A stretch of 64,000 nucleotides of DNA from Candidatus Cloacimonadota bacterium (GCA_030445745.1 JASUTE010000002.1:1-64000), one strand, 5' to 3'. Shown: positions 7,863 to 16,551, counted from the first letter of the stretch. The notes: generated by a model not told the origin, from the sequence alone. Made by a program: numbers and translations.

Positions 7863-8882
7863 ATGGAACCGAAAAAAACTTTTACCTATCTGATGTTAAT
7901 AATTTGCGGACTGGTGATGGTAATTCCATTTGTTTGGATGCTTACCACAGCTGTAAAATCTCAGTTGGAAATCAATAAAGGCAATATCGGCTTTCTACCT
8001 TTGGAAACTGAAACGGTCTATGAGGACAGTAAAATAAGATATCGTGCTAAAGTTATTATGGAAGAAGCTGATAGCTGCTATGTACATCTTTTCGATGAAG
8101 AAGGAAAGATTATTAGGAAATATCAAGGAATAACTACAGCTTCAGGTAAAGTTGTAGATGAATATATGAAAGTTCCACAATCTGCTATAAAAGATATCAC
8201 AAAAATAGCTTTGCACTTTGAAAATTTCGTAACAGCTTTCAATAAAGTTCCTTTCGCCAGGTACTTTTTGAATACAATCATAGTTTCTTTTTCAGTTGTT
8301 ATCGGAGTTGTTATCACTGGTGCTTTGGCAGCTTATGCCTTTGCCCGTATGCGATTTGTTGGGCGCGAATTCATTTTCTACTTCTTTATAAGTATGATGA
8401 TGGTTCCACAACCTGTGTATTTAATTCCCTCCTACATTTTGCTAAACTATTTAGGAATGATAGATACTTATTACGCACTTATTTTCCCATGGATTACTAA
8501 TATTTTCACCATTTTCTTGCTTAGACAGCAATTTAAAACTGTACCTCAAGAATTATTCGATGCTGCTGCGATAGATGGATGCAGTCGTTTTGGTATTTTA
8601 TGGAAAATAGTTTTACCTCTATCCAAATCGGTTTTAGCTACAGCTGCTATTTTTGGTTTCATAGGAAGCTGGAACAGCTTTATGTGGCCTTTAGTTATGA
8701 CAGATTCACCTGCCTTGCGAGTATTGCAGGTAGGACTTAGCTACTTCTCGCAAGAAGCTTCTTCGCAAACAGCGCTACTTATGGCAGCTTCTACCTTTAG
8801 TATCTTACCGCTACTTATCTTATTCTTGTTTGCTCAACGTCAGATTATCTCCAGCTTTGCTTCCAGTGGTTTGAAAGGTTAA
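7863..8882 (+). CDS. Carbohydrate-type ABC transporter permease (MalG-like) with a periplasmic insertion
   Basis: Second permease of the pair, 339 aa. After TM1 (about residues 8-30) there is an extra segment at about residues 48-117. It is charged and beta-like (RYRAKVIMEEADSCYVHLF), and normal MalG-type permeases have no counterpart there; they run from the FLP segment almost directly to the ENFVTAF segment. The rest is canonical, with VPFARYFLNTIIVS, five further membrane segments and the EAA loop DAAAIDGCSRFGILWKIVLP. GGAATAATT precedes the ATG. The stop codon overlaps the convergent YqaA gene by 4 nt. The insertion should face the periplasm, where a binding protein docks. Confidence 0.9.
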   Translation: MEPKKTFTYLMLIICGLVMVIPFVWMLTTAVKSQLEINKGNIGFLPLETETVYEDSKIRYRAKVIMEEADSCYVHLFDEEGKIIRKYQGITTASGKVVDEYMKVPQSAIKDITKIALHFENFVTAFNKVPFARYFLNTIIVSFSVVIGVVITGALAAYAFARMRFVGREFIFYFFISMMMVPQPVYLIPSYILLNYLGMIDTYYALIFPWITNIFTIFLLRQQFKTVPQELFDAAAIDGCSRFGILWKIVLPLSKSVLATAAIFGFIGSWNSFMWPLVMTDSPALRVLQVGLSYFSQEASSQTALLMAASTFSILPLLILFLFAQRQIISSFASSGLKG

Positions 8883-9331
8883 TTATACAAAAAATATAAG
8901 GTTATAACCATATAGCCGATAATCCTCTGAGTGTAAACTATCAGCGAAAACACCAGAAAATTTAGTCGAAAAATACCAGCAGCGATCGTCAGAGGATCGC
9001 CAATAAAGGGTAGCCAGGAAAGTAGCAGACTCCACAGACCATATTTTTGGCTGTAATATATCGCCTTTCTCCCACTTTTCTTTTTTTGCAATTTGGGAAT
9101 AAGTGGGTTGCCTATTAGGTAGCCTATCCAATAATTCGTAGCACAGCCCAGACTGTTCCCAACCGAACAAGCAACGAAAGTTGAAAGCGGAGCTGCTCCC
9201 ATTGCGAGGGCAGCTAATAAAATAGCAGAAGAGCTGGCCGGCACTATAGTCGCACCTATAAAAGAAGAAAAAAATAAGGCTATAAAACCGTAATTTTCTA
9301 TAAACTGGAGCAACCAAGCTGGTAGCGTCAT
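8879..9331 (-). CDS. YqaA/DedA (SNARE-associated, VTT) family small membrane protein
   Basis: A 150-aa protein with four to five hydrophobic segments. SFIGATIVPASSSAILLAAL and the re-entrant-loop-like SWLPFIGDPLTIAAGIFRLN fit the YqaA branch of the DedA/VTT superfamily, whose larger members act in lipid transport across the inner membrane. VGNSLGCATNYWIGYLIG is also family-typical. It starts 4 nt after the toxin gene stop codon, so it is probably on the toxin-antitoxin transcript. Whether that link is functional is unknown. Confidence 0.85.
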   Translation of the reverse strand: MTLPAWLLQFIENYGFIALFFSSFIGATIVPASSSAILLAALAMGAAPLSTFVACSVGNSLGCATNYWIGYLIGNPLIPKLQKKKSGRKAIYYSQKYGLWSLLLSWLPFIGDPLTIAAGIFRLNFLVFSLIVYTQRIIGYMVITLYFLYN

Positions 9332-9335
9332 GTTT

Positions 9336-9695
9336 TTATCTTAAGAATCTTTTAATTCTTTCCCGATCTTCATTTTCTTTGTCGCCTTTATAATTAATTC
9401 CGCTGAATCCTATTTTATCTTGATCTGGGAAATAAGCATAAATAATTCTAATTCCACTTTTTGAATCTGTTCCTTTTAGTGTTCGACACGCAAACTTACG
9501 TGCTTTATAAATTGATGGGTATTCTATTCCTAGACCACTTATTTTAACAATTCCCCTGTTATCAATTCCAATATTATGAAACAATTTGAGTTGTATATCT
9601 TTAAAATTATCAAAGTCGGTATATAGAATACGAAATTTCTTCTTTAATTTCTTAAAATCTCTCTTGAACTCTTTGGTATGCTCACTCTGCATCAT
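9336..9695 (-). CDS. RelE/ParE-superfamily toxin
   Basis: A 119-aa basic protein. The C-terminal half carries the RelE-fold pattern: YKARKFACRTLKGTDSKSG, then IRIIYAYFPDQDKIGF, then INYKGDKENEDRERIKRFL. Known relatives bind the ribosome and cut mRNA in the A site. The N-terminal helices (KEFKRDFKKLKKKFR) resemble the RelE opening helix pair. The gene overlaps the upstream antitoxin gene by 14 nt, the usual coupling in type II modules. Active residues cannot be assigned by eye because RelE catalytic sites vary. It could be a ParE-type gyrase toxin instead. Confidence 0.78.
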   Translation of the reverse strand: MMQSEHTKEFKRDFKKLKKKFRILYTDFDNFKDIQLKLFHNIGIDNRGIVKISGLGIEYPSIYKARKFACRTLKGTDSKSGIRIIYAYFPDQDKIGFSGINYKGDKENEDRERIKRFLR

Positions 9696-10461
9696 TTCTC
9701 ACAGAATAGGGTGTTGTTCTATAGAATACTTTTTCATAATCTATGATCTTTTTATCATCTGTTGTTAGCCAGGGGACATCACCATGTGAATATTCACTAA
9801 TCTGGGATGCATTCATGTTTCCTAATCTGGCAATAACTTGTTCAATAATTTCCAATTCTCTGGCAGTTAATATGGAGAGATCTGGTTCACGTAGCGGCAA
9901 ATATTTAGTTCGTGGATATTGAAAATATTCATCTTTTATTTTCCGCAAATCCTTGCCTTCCATGTCACTGACTATTTTAGCAAATTCTTTGGGGGTTGGT
10001 CCGTAATTATTTTTCTGGTAAGTAGCTCCAATTATTTGCTCTTCATATTTTTCATAAAAATCAAAGTCGATAAAATAGAGGATCTTGTAGAGAACCGTTT
10101 CTCCAACATTTGGTTTAGAGCCTATTCTGTTAAGCAAATAAAGTAAAACTTCTTTGAACTTTTTTACATTTTTTTGTGGTACACTTATACGTATTGGGGA
10201 TTTAGACTCTTCCGGTTTTTCCTGGTTTCCCAGCATTACCGATATTTCAGTTTCAGGATTTAATAAAGCATCCACCGAGATATTGAAAAGTTGCGCGATT
10301 TTTTGCATTTCTTCAGCAGTAATTTTGCGATTGCCATTTTCCAAGTTGGTTATTAACGACCTGTTAACCCCTAATTTATTGGCTAAGTTTTCTTGGGTAA
10401 GATTATGTTTTTCTCTTAGTTCTTTTATTCTTTTGCCTACTCGCTTATTAAATGTGTCCAT
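9682..10461 (-). CDS. Antitoxin: XRE helix-turn-helix plus Panacea (DUF4065) domain
   Basis: A 259-aa fusion. Residues about 8-66 are a Cro/C1-type HTH (RIKELREKHNLTQENLANKL, then NRSLITNLENGNRKI). After a short linker, residues about 100-240 match the Panacea/DUF4065 fold: VLYKILYFIDFDFYEKY, NNYGPTPKEFAKIV, and a closing ISEYSHGDVPW. Panacea is an antitoxin domain known to pair with many unrelated toxins. The gene precedes the RelE-like toxin and overlaps it by 14 nt. GGGAGGGG is a strong ribosome site just before the ATG, and a promoter with an inverted repeat lies upstream, consistent with autoregulation by the HTH. Confidence 0.88.
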   Translation of the reverse strand: MDTFNKRVGKRIKELREKHNLTQENLANKLGVNRSLITNLENGNRKITAEEMQKIAQLFNISVDALLNPETEISVMLGNQEKPEESKSPIRISVPQKNVKKFKEVLLYLLNRIGSKPNVGETVLYKILYFIDFDFYEKYEEQIIGATYQKNNYGPTPKEFAKIVSDMEGKDLRKIKDEYFQYPRTKYLPLREPDLSILTARELEIIEQVIARLGNMNASQISEYSHGDVPWLTTDDKKIIDYEKVFYRTTPYSVRNDAE

Positions 10462-10469
10462 TTCCCCTC

Positions 10470-10506
10470 CCTAAAGGCCAATTAGGTAAGAAACTCAAAA
10501 AGTCAA
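10470..10506 (-). promoter_or_regulatory. Promoter and candidate operator of the toxin-antitoxin operon
   Basis: On the minus strand TTGACT (10506-10501) and TAATTG (10484-10479) are separated by 16 nt. An inverted repeat CCTAA-N7-TTAGG (10470-10486) covers the -10 element, where binding by the antitoxin HTH would block transcription. The placement supports autoregulation; binding itself is inferred. Confidence 0.5.
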
Positions 10507-10568
10507 GACAGATGTTCTTTTTTACAACATTTTGTTATTTTATTTTAACACAAAACTATCCACCTTGG

Positions 10569-11660
10569 TTAAACCACCACCACTTCATTTTTTATCTCAT
10601 GTTCTTGGGGAAGCAGATATTCTATCTCTAGTGAGAACTGCTGTAAGATATTTTCGAATTTTTCCAAAACTGGATATTCGGTATAAAAATGCCCAGCGTC
10701 GATAAGTGGAAGCGGACTATCTAACATTGAATGATAGGTAAAATCGGCTGAGATAAACACTTGCGCACGGTTTTGCACAGCTGCAAGTAAAGAGCTGCCA
10801 CTACCACCACACACAGCTATCTTTTTCACTTTTTTACTACCCTTTTCTCCTGCCAACCAAAGTTTAACAAACTTGCAACCCAGTTTTTCCTTCACTTCTC
10901 CAGCTAATGCTTGCAAACTTATAGGCTGGGATAAATTTCCTATTACCCCTAAGCCAAAGTTATCACTCTGCCGCTGCTGTTTATTTACTGTGTAAACCGG
11001 TGTTTCATAGGGATGTGCTTTTCTTATTGCTTCTATAACTGCATTTAGGTGAAATGATTCTACGAAAAATTCCAATTTTCTTTCCACGGTTTTATGCAGT
11101 TTCCCCACTTCACCAAAAGTCGGATTGCTGCCTGTTAGAGGTTTGAACTGTCCGCTTACATCATAATCGTTGATACAGTTTTCGTAATTGCCAATTTTAC
11201 CTGCTCCAGCTGCAAAAGCTGCTGTAGCCACGTCAGTCATCTCAGAGGGCGGCACAAAAACAGCTATCTGATACAACTCAGCGCCGGTTTCCGAAGAAAT
11301 AAACTCCAAATTTTTCAATCCCAACTTTTCCGCTAAGGCATAATTCACACCACCTTGGACCACATCCATGTTGGTGTGTGCACTAAAAACAGCTATATTG
11401 TGCTTAATAATTTTCAGATAGAGGGGATGTGTAATATTTTTTAGAGGTTGGAAAATAAGTGGATGGTGGGCAATTATCAATTCTGCCTTGGTATTTATAG
11501 CTTTTCCCACCGCATTCTCGGTAACATCCAAGCTCAAAAGTACTTTATTAACTTCTTGTTCTGCAGCACCGATCTGTAACCCAACATTATCCCAGCTCAT
11601 AGCTAATTGCGGATTAGCCACTTTATGAATTGCACTTATAATTTCCTTGACTTTTGCCAT
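10569..11660 (-). CDS. Nif3-like dinuclear metal-centre protein (DUF34 family)
   Basis: A 363-aa member of the NIF3/YbgI/YqfO family, which forms hexameric rings with a two-metal site; often annotated GTP cyclohydrolase 1 type 2, though the cellular role is unsettled. AHHPLIFQPLKNIT and AHTNMDVVQGGVNYALAEKL carry metal-binding His and Asp residues; AGHFYTEYPVLEKF supplies the C-terminal His/Glu. The length above 250 aa reflects a central PII/CutA-like insertion (about residues 130-225, ending HPYETPVYTV), as in Bacillus YqfO. It begins directly at the recX stop codon with no gap, so it is likely co-translated with recX and recA. Confidence 0.9.
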   Translation of the reverse strand: MAKVKEIISAIHKVANPQLAMSWDNVGLQIGAAEQEVNKVLLSLDVTENAVGKAINTKAELIIAHHPLIFQPLKNITHPLYLKIIKHNIAVFSAHTNMDVVQGGVNYALAEKLGLKNLEFISSETGAELYQIAVFVPPSEMTDVATAAFAAGAGKIGNYENCINDYDVSGQFKPLTGSNPTFGEVGKLHKTVERKLEFFVESFHLNAVIEAIRKAHPYETPVYTVNKQQRQSDNFGLGVIGNLSQPISLQALAGEVKEKLGCKFVKLWLAGEKGSKKVKKIAVCGGSGSSLLAAVQNRAQVFISADFTYHSMLDSPLPLIDAGHFYTEYPVLEKFENILQQFSLEIEYLLPQEHEIKNEVVVV

Positions 11661-12275
11661 TTACTCCCCCTTTTCCTGTAAAGCTGCTACCACCACGTGA
11701 TAACTGAACCCCTTGCGAACCATATAATTTATTATTTTTTCACGTTTCTTTTTTTGTTCCAAGTTGGAATAGCGCTTACTCGCTTTCTCCAAATTTCTGG
11801 TAACTATCTCGTCATTTTTCTTATTGGAATATTTTTGGGCTAACACCTGTTCTATTAATGTTTCATCCACCCCTTTTTCATACATTTTCGCGTGAATCTC
11901 GCGCCTGCTTTTGCCTTTATTAATTAAACTTTCACAAAAAAGTTCGGCAAACCGTTCTTCACTCAAGTAATTATAATTCTCTGCCTTTTTTAGTAGTTTT
12001 TGTATCAAAAAATCTCTAAACCCATATTTTGCCAAGCCGTTATACGCTTCTTGCCGGCTACGCTCGCGGTAAGCTAGTAATTTTAACAATTTTTCCCAGG
12101 CGTACTTTTCTAATTCGTGTTTCAATTCTTTTGCTGTAACCTCATCTATCTCGTATTCACCTGGTTCAAAGTAGCCAAAAAAATGGAGGATCTTGCCCGG
12201 CAATATCCCCCAAATTTCATCATCCAAATAGATCCAAAAAATTGTTTTAGTTTTTTTGGTTATCTTCAGCTTCAT
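11661..12275 (-). CDS. recX: RecA regulator RecX
   Basis: A 204-aa helical protein that binds and restrains RecA filaments. It shows the repeated three-helix RecX pattern: [20 protein letters not shown], then [18 protein letters not shown], and near the end [19 protein letters not shown]. The gene overlaps the recA 3' end by 29 nt, a common arrangement. Its ribosome site must lie inside recA, and initiation is probably coupled to recA termination. Confidence 0.9.
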   Translation of the reverse strand: MKLKITKKTKTIFWIYLDDEIWGILPGKILHFFGYFEPGEYEIDEVTAKELKHELEKYAWEKLLKLLAYRERSRQEAYNGLAKYGFRDFLIQKLLKKAENYNYLSEERFAELFCESLINKGKSRREIHAKMYEKGVDETLIEQVLAQKYSNKKNDEIVTRNLEKASKRYSNLEQKKKREKIINYMVRKGFSYHVVVAALQEKGE

Positions 12276-13287
12276 TTTTTTCGTTATTAAATCCCAGATT
12301 TTTACGAACTTGTTTCTCTATATCCTCTTTAATCTCTTGGTTTTCTTTAAGAAATGCTTTTACCTTTTCGGAGCCCTGCCCAATTTTGTTATCTTTATAG
12401 GAAAACCAAGAACCACTCTTTTTTATAATATCGTAATTTACCGCTAAATCGATTAAGATATCTAATGCAGAAATCCCTACTCCAAACAAAATTGGAAATT
12501 CTACTTTTTTAAAAGGTGGTGCAAATTTATTTTTTACAATTTTTACCCTAGTTTTATTACCAACAATCTCTGCATCTCCTCCCACCTGCTTGATGGAACC
12601 GGTGCGTCTTACTTCCAACCTAACAGAAGAATAAAATTTAAGTGCTACTCCACCAGTAGTGGTTTCTGGATTCACATAGGAAGGAACGCCGATCTTCATT
12701 CTAGTTTGGTTTATAAATACTACGGAGGTGTTGGATTTACTAATGATTCCAGTTAATTTTCGTAGCGCTTGTGACATCAATCGTGCCTGCAAACCCACAT
12801 GTGAATCTCCCATGTCACCTTCTATTTCGGCTTTGGGAACTAATGCAGCCACAGAATCTACTACCACCAGGCTTATAGCGTTGCTTCTCACCAGTGTTTC
12901 CACGATCTCTAATGCTTGTTCACCACCATCGGGTTGAGAAAGCAAAAGTTCCTCGGTATCTACGCCAATTTTTTCGGCATAAATTGGGTCTAAAGCATGC
13001 TCGGCATCTATAAAGGCAACTTTCCCACCCTGTTTTTGGGCTTCAGCCACAATATGCAAGGCTAAAGTAGTTTTTCCAGAAGCCTCGGGGCCATAGATTT
13101 CTGTAACTCTTCCTTTAGGAATGCCGCCAATACCCAAGGCTGCATCTAAATTAATTGCACCTGTTGGAATGGTACCAACTGCGGCTTTTGGTTTATCGCC
13201 CATCCTCATAATAGTGCCTACACCAAATTTTTTCTCTAATTGTTTCATTGCTGTATTTAAAGCAGAATCTTTATTCTTTGTAGTCAT
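12247..13287 (-). CDS. recA: Recombinase RecA
   Basis: Forms filaments on single-stranded DNA, catalyses strand exchange and promotes LexA self-cleavage. The protein is 346 aa, typical length. Visible motifs are [10 protein letters not shown] (Walker A), [42 protein letters not shown] (Walker B) and NQTRMKIG. The C-terminus is acidic ([12 protein letters not shown]), as usual. It lies 2 nt downstream of thpR and overlaps recX. No LexA-type box was identified in the immediate leader. Confidence 0.98.
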   Translation of the reverse strand: MTTKNKDSALNTAMKQLEKKFGVGTIMRMGDKPKAAVGTIPTGAINLDAALGIGGIPKGRVTEIYGPEASGKTTLALHIVAEAQKQGGKVAFIDAEHALDPIYAEKIGVDTEELLLSQPDGGEQALEIVETLVRSNAISLVVVDSVAALVPKAEIEGDMGDSHVGLQARLMSQALRKLTGIISKSNTSVVFINQTRMKIGVPSYVNPETTTGGVALKFYSSVRLEVRRTGSIKQVGGDAEIVGNKTRVKIVKNKFAPPFKKVEFPILFGVGISALDILIDLAVNYDIIKKSGSWFSYKDNKIGQGSEKVKAFLKENQEIKEDIEKQVRKNLGFNNEKNEAEDNQKN

Positions 13288-13289
13288 TT

Positions 13290-13841
13290 TTACTCCTTTG
13301 GAATTTGTACTAACTTTTCATAAACCGCTCCCGTAGGTTTAAGATAACTTCGATATAAAACCAGCTCTGGAACCATAAATTTCGAAAACTTAATATCTTT
13401 TGTTAAAAGAAAATCGATAATTTTTTTTGGCAATCTTTTTTTTACCCTGCCCAGAGTTATGTGTAGTTTAAAAGGCTTTTTGTCAAGTTCGTAGCCCAGT
13501 TGTTCCAGTTTTCTTTTTATTCTTTTAGAAATTTTGAAAATCTGTTTATTTTCACATTGCAAACTTACCCAAATAAGGCGTGGGTTTCTGTTAGGAATTA
13601 TCTGCAAACGAGGTGAATGCATTTCCAATTCACCAATTTTCTGGAATTCTTGGGCAGTATAGGCAGCGATTTCTTTGATATCTTCTGGGTATGTTTTACC
13701 AATAAACTGCAGTGTAATATGCAAATTTGGGCGTGAAATCCACTTTATCTCTTGTTTGCAATAATTTTGGGCTTCTTCTATTAAGTCAGCCAGAATATCT
13801 TTAATATTTTCCGGAAGTTCTAGAGCTAGAAAAGTGCGCAT
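13290..13841 (-). CDS. thpR: RNA 2',3'-cyclic phosphodiesterase
   Basis: A two-histidine (2H) phosphoesterase of the LigT/ThpR family, 183 aa. Both signature motifs are present: HITLQFIG (about residue 46) and HITLGRVK (about residue 130). Known members open 2',3'-cyclic phosphates to 2'-phosphates on RNA ends. [13 protein letters not shown] at the start is the classic family opening. It lies 2 nt upstream of recA, a linkage seen in many bacteria, and 3 nt after the adenosine-specific kinase homologue. Confidence 0.93.
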   Translation of the reverse strand: MRTFLALELPENIKDILADLIEEAQNYCKQEIKWISRPNLHITLQFIGKTYPEDIKEIAAYTAQEFQKIGELEMHSPRLQIIPNRNPRLIWVSLQCENKQIFKISKRIKRKLEQLGYELDKKPFKLHITLGRVKKRLPKKIIDFLLTKDIKFSKFMVPELVLYRSYLKPTGAVYEKLVQIPKE

Positions 13842-13844
13842 TAA

Positions 13845-14327
13845 TTATCTTTTGTATCCTAGGTCCTGCAATAATTTTTTTCGGTTGGAAATGTCGGTAT
13901 CCAGTTCAATTCCTTTGGGTGGAAATCCATCGATTACACCCAAAACTCCTCGCCCTTGCGCTGTTTCCGCCAGAATTACTTCTACCGGGTTAGCAGTAGC
14001 GCAATGGATATTCACAATTTCCCTACAATTTTTAATTGCAGGTAACACATTTATAGGAAAAGCATTGCGCAAGATAACCAAAAAAGTGTGCCCAGCACCT
14101 AACCGGTGCTGATTTTCCACCGCTATCTCGATTAGCTCGCTATCGTTACCATCTTTTCTTACCAAACACGGACCCGAAGCTTCGTTGAAAGCAAAACCAA
14201 ACTTAATTCCAGGAAAACTATTGATAATTGCTTCATAAAGGTCCTCTACCGTTTTAATAAAATGCGACATCCCATAAATTAGATTACAACCTTCGGGGAT
14301 CTGGATTTTTTCAATAATTGTTTTCAT
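13845..14327 (-). CDS. Adenosine-specific kinase family protein (DUF355)
   Basis: A 160-aa protein matching the family first described in archaea as adenosine-specific kinases. Characteristic runs are [60 protein letters not shown], and the ending of the domain [16 protein letters not shown]. No classical P-loop is present. The archaeal assignment rests on structure and a few assays, so the cellular role here is uncertain. It is encoded between rpmB and thpR on the same strand, but a terminator separates it from rpmB. Confidence 0.85.
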   Translation of the reverse strand: MKTIIEKIQIPEGCNLIYGMSHFIKTVEDLYEAIINSFPGIKFGFAFNEASGPCLVRKDGNDSELIEIAVENQHRLGAGHTFLVILRNAFPINVLPAIKNCREIVNIHCATANPVEVILAETAQGRGVLGVIDGFPPKGIELDTDISNRKKLLQDLGYKR

Positions 14328-14344
14328 AACAGACTCCTAAAAGC

Positions 14345-14375
14345 AAAAAAGACCGATCCTGAAATCGGCCTTTTT
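14345..14375 (-). terminator. Rho-independent terminator after rpmB
   Basis: Read on the minus strand, GGCCGAT and ATCGGTC pair (one G-U) around a 6-nt loop at 14351-14370 and are followed by T6. It sits 7 nt after the rpmB stop codon. The mirror T5 run on the plus strand may make it bidirectional. Confidence 0.85.
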
Positions 14376-14381
14376 ATTATT

Positions 14382-14573
14382 TTAAATAACTTTTTTTACT
14401 TTATTGGCTTTTAAACAAGAACTGCAAACCCGAACAGTTTTAACTTCACCATTTATCTCTGCTTTCATCTTATGCAGATTAGGATAAAACTTACGCTTGG
14501 TAGCGTGAGTAGAGTGACTTCTATAATTCCCGTTTAAAGCGCCTTTTCCACAAATATCGCATACTTTAGACAT
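14382..14573 (-). CDS. rpmB: 50S ribosomal protein L28
   Basis: A 63-aa ribosomal protein beginning MSKVCDICGKGALNGN, followed by the basic stretch THATKRKFYPNLHKMK and ending VCSSCLKANKVKKVI. Two CxxC pairs (CDIC and CSSC) mark it as the zinc-binding form of L28. AGGAAGG lies a short distance before the start codon. It is a single-gene unit ending in its own terminator. Confidence 0.96.
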   Translation of the reverse strand: MSKVCDICGKGALNGNYRSHSTHATKRKFYPNLHKMKAEINGEVKTVRVCSSCLKANKVKKVI

Positions 14574-14714
14574 AATGCACCTTCCTATTAGAGTTACTTT
14601 TATACAAAAAAAATTTCTATGTTATTATCTGGCAAGCATTTTCTTTAAGAAAAAAAACGCAGTATTTATGTAATTTGTTGTCTTTTACCATTAAATACTT
14701 AAATTTTTAGGGTT

Positions 14715-15227
14715 ATGATGAATAAAATTGATAAGTTGGAAAAAGTTGTTGAATCAGAAAAAAACAGGATCTATAGTTATTTGCTAAAAACAGTACGCAA
14801 CCCGGAAGACGCTGAAGATCTTACCCAGGAGGTGTTCCTGGCTTTTTATCGCAGAATGCATAACATTAAAAAACCAGCTTATCGTTCCTACCTTTTTCAA
14901 ACAGCTTATCATAAAGCTCTGAACCATATAAAAAAACAAAAGAAAAATAATGAGTATAATCGGGAAGATTTTGATTCTCTGGCAGCTCCATTAAATGAGG
15001 AAGAAAATAACTTAGAACAAAAAAATCAGCTAATTTCTGCCGCTCTGGCCAAACTTCCCTCCAGATATGCACTTTTGTTGGAATTACAATTTTACCAAAA
15101 GCTTAGTTACAAAGAAATTGCAGACACATTAAACCTCAGTGTTTCTGCGGTTGATTCACGCTTGGTACGAGCTAAAAAGAAATTAAAAAAAATTATTTCG
15201 CAGGATTTTCCAGAATTGTTGTCTTAA
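14715..15227 (+). CDS. ECF-type RNA polymerase sigma factor
   Basis: A 170-aa sigma-70 family protein of the extracytoplasmic-function type. Region 2 is seen in RNPEDAEDLTQEVFLAFYRR and SYLFQTAYHKALNHIKK; region 4 in ALLLELQFYQKLSYKEIADT followed by SVSAVDSRLVRAKKKLKK. It directs polymerase to a specific promoter set when released from its anti-sigma partner, encoded 20 nt downstream. The start is ATGATG at 14715; the second ATG (14718) is equally possible. The next two genes are periplasmic Spy-like sensors, so the signal is probably envelope or metal stress. Confidence 0.93.
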   Translation: MMNKIDKLEKVVESEKNRIYSYLLKTVRNPEDAEDLTQEVFLAFYRRMHNIKKPAYRSYLFQTAYHKALNHIKKQKKNNEYNREDFDSLAAPLNEEENNLEQKNQLISAALAKLPSRYALLLELQFYQKLSYKEIADTLNLSVSAVDSRLVRAKKKLKKIISQDFPELLS

Positions 15228-15247
15228 GTTAATGAGGTGATGAAAAA

Positions 15248-15640
15248 ATGAAGAAAAGATGTAAATGGACAAAAAAATTAAATAGATATTTAGATGGTGA
15301 ATTAAACCCAAAGCAGGCGCTCGCTACTAAAAATCACCTTAAAAAGTGCAATATTTGCAAAGAAAAAATTCAGGAGTTAAAAGCTGTAAATTCCTTTTTG
15401 GGAAAATATGAATCCAGCTCAGCTCCTTCCTACCTGCAGCAAAAGATTATTGCCAAAGCACAAGATATTAAAACCCCTCATAGAGGTGCACTTGCCAAGT
15501 TGCCGATCGCAGTTTCTGCTTTAGCAGCTTTTGTTTTAGGATTTATATTTAGTACCCAAACCTTTAGCAACCCCGAAGATACTCAAATCTATTTGGGCTC
15601 TGAAACCCTCTATTCTTATTTGGTCGGAGTGGAAGAATGA
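15248..15640 (+). CDS. Membrane-bound anti-sigma factor with zinc-binding motif
   Basis: A 130-aa protein with an N-terminal anti-sigma (ZAS) domain, whose HLKKCNIC motif gives H-x3-C-x2-C for zinc. A single membrane segment follows at about residues 84-102 (IAVSALAAFVLGFIFS), then a short C-terminal tail. This topology fits holding the upstream sigma factor at the membrane. GAGGTGA precedes the ATG. A three-codon ORF at 15241 (ATGAAAAAATGA) overlaps the start by ATGA and may couple initiation. The stop codon overlaps the next gene by 4 nt. Confidence 0.85.
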   Translation: MKKRCKWTKKLNRYLDGELNPKQALATKNHLKKCNICKEKIQELKAVNSFLGKYESSSAPSYLQQKIIAKAQDIKTPHRGALAKLPIAVSALAAFVLGFIFSTQTFSNPEDTQIYLGSETLYSYLVGVEE

Positions 15641-16053
15641 TACCTCGTACTTACAAAATTTTATTGATTATTTCTATAGTTTTCAACTTTGCTTTCATCG
15701 GAGGCTATATCTATCAAAAAGTCTATCGTCCACTAGCCCCTTCGCCTAACGAAATGCCTCCACATTTTAGAGAGCATTTTGCTGAACACAGAGCAGATAT
15801 TATGCCTTTACGGCAAGATTATATACACTGTCGCCATGAGTTTATGTTGGAATTAGCTAAACCAAACGTAACCAGGCAGCAGTTAGAAGAAAAACTAGCA
15901 GAAACCTTAGAAAAACAAAAAAGAATGGAACGCCAAGTGGGCTTTTCGCTTATAAAAATGAGAATGGACATGAGCGATCAACAGGCACAAAATTTCTTTG
16001 AAAACCAGTGCAGGCCCCACCGTAATCCACGCAAATTTAAAAACCAAAATTAG
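15637..16053 (+). CDS. Periplasmic heavy-metal-sensor-like protein (Spy/CnrX/ZraP type)
   Basis: A 138-aa protein with one N-terminal membrane anchor (ILLIISIVFNFAFIGGYIY) and a helical periplasmic domain rich in His, Arg, Met and Glu. HFREHFAEHRADIMPLRQDY, then ELAKPNVTRQQLEEKLAETL and a C-terminal SDQQAQNFFENQCRPHRNP fit the Metal_resist/CnrX-like family, which binds divalent metals or unfolded proteins. It overlaps the anti-sigma gene by ATGA, so it may deliver the signal to that protein. The specific metal or ligand is not deducible. Confidence 0.8.
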   Translation: MIPRTYKILLIISIVFNFAFIGGYIYQKVYRPLAPSPNEMPPHFREHFAEHRADIMPLRQDYIHCRHEFMLELAKPNVTRQQLEEKLAETLEKQKRMERQVGFSLIKMRMDMSDQQAQNFFENQCRPHRNPRKFKNQN

Positions 16054-16062
16054 GAGGAAAAG

Positions 16063-16551
16063 ATGAAAAAAATGTTAATAACCTTATCCCTTGTAGCCTT
16101 AGTTACAACCGCATTCGCCTGGGATGGACGGAAATCAAGGCCAGGGTGGTGGAACTGTTGTCCGCGAGAAACACCATGGAGAACCTGCTGGGAAGAACTG
16201 GAATTGACTGATTCTCAATTGGAAAAAATGGAAGAATTCCGCACTGCACAGCGCAAAGAAATGATCCAGCTTCGTACTGATATTCAACTTCTGAATATTG
16301 ATAAACGTGCAGCTTTGGAAAACAGAGACTTCAAAACAGCTAAGAAACTGGTAAGCGGCATCTACGATAAGAAAGAAACAATAGCATTAAAGAGAATTGA
16401 ACATCGCGAAAAAATGTGGAACCTGTTAACCCCTGAACAACAGGAAAAAGCAAAAGAACTGATGTCAGAAAGAAGAAAATCTTATCACAGACCAATGATG
16501 CAAAAACCTACGATGGGACAACACCACTTGTGCTGCTGCTGTTGGTGGTAA
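16063..16551 (+). CDS. Spy/CpxP-like periplasmic protein with a Cys4-Trp2 tail
   Basis: A 162-aa exported protein. It has a cleavable signal peptide (MKKMLITLSLVALVTTAFA), then a helical hairpin domain with LTDSQLEKMEEFRTAQRKEM and LLTPEQQEKAKELM, the two LTxxQ motifs of the Spy/CpxP family. AGGAGG is a very strong ribosome site. The tail after RPMMQKPTMGQHH is unusual: LCCCCWW then stop, a likely metal or thiol ligand. The last 36 nt before that tail are repeated exactly 72 nt downstream, in the same frame, beyond the stop codon. Confidence 0.88.
   Translation: MKKMLITLSLVALVTTAFAWDGRKSRPGWWNCCPRETPWRTCWEELELTDSQLEKMEEFRTAQRKEMIQLRTDIQLLNIDKRAALENRDFKTAKKLVSGIYDKKETIALKRIEHREKMWNLLTPEQQEKAKELMSERRKSYHRPMMQKPTMGQHHLCCCCWW

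Noticed and set aside
8883-9317. Alternative minus-strand frame inside the YqaA-like gene
   Set aside because: The other frame has proper membrane segments and family motifs; this one is a shadow with random Cys and Arg.
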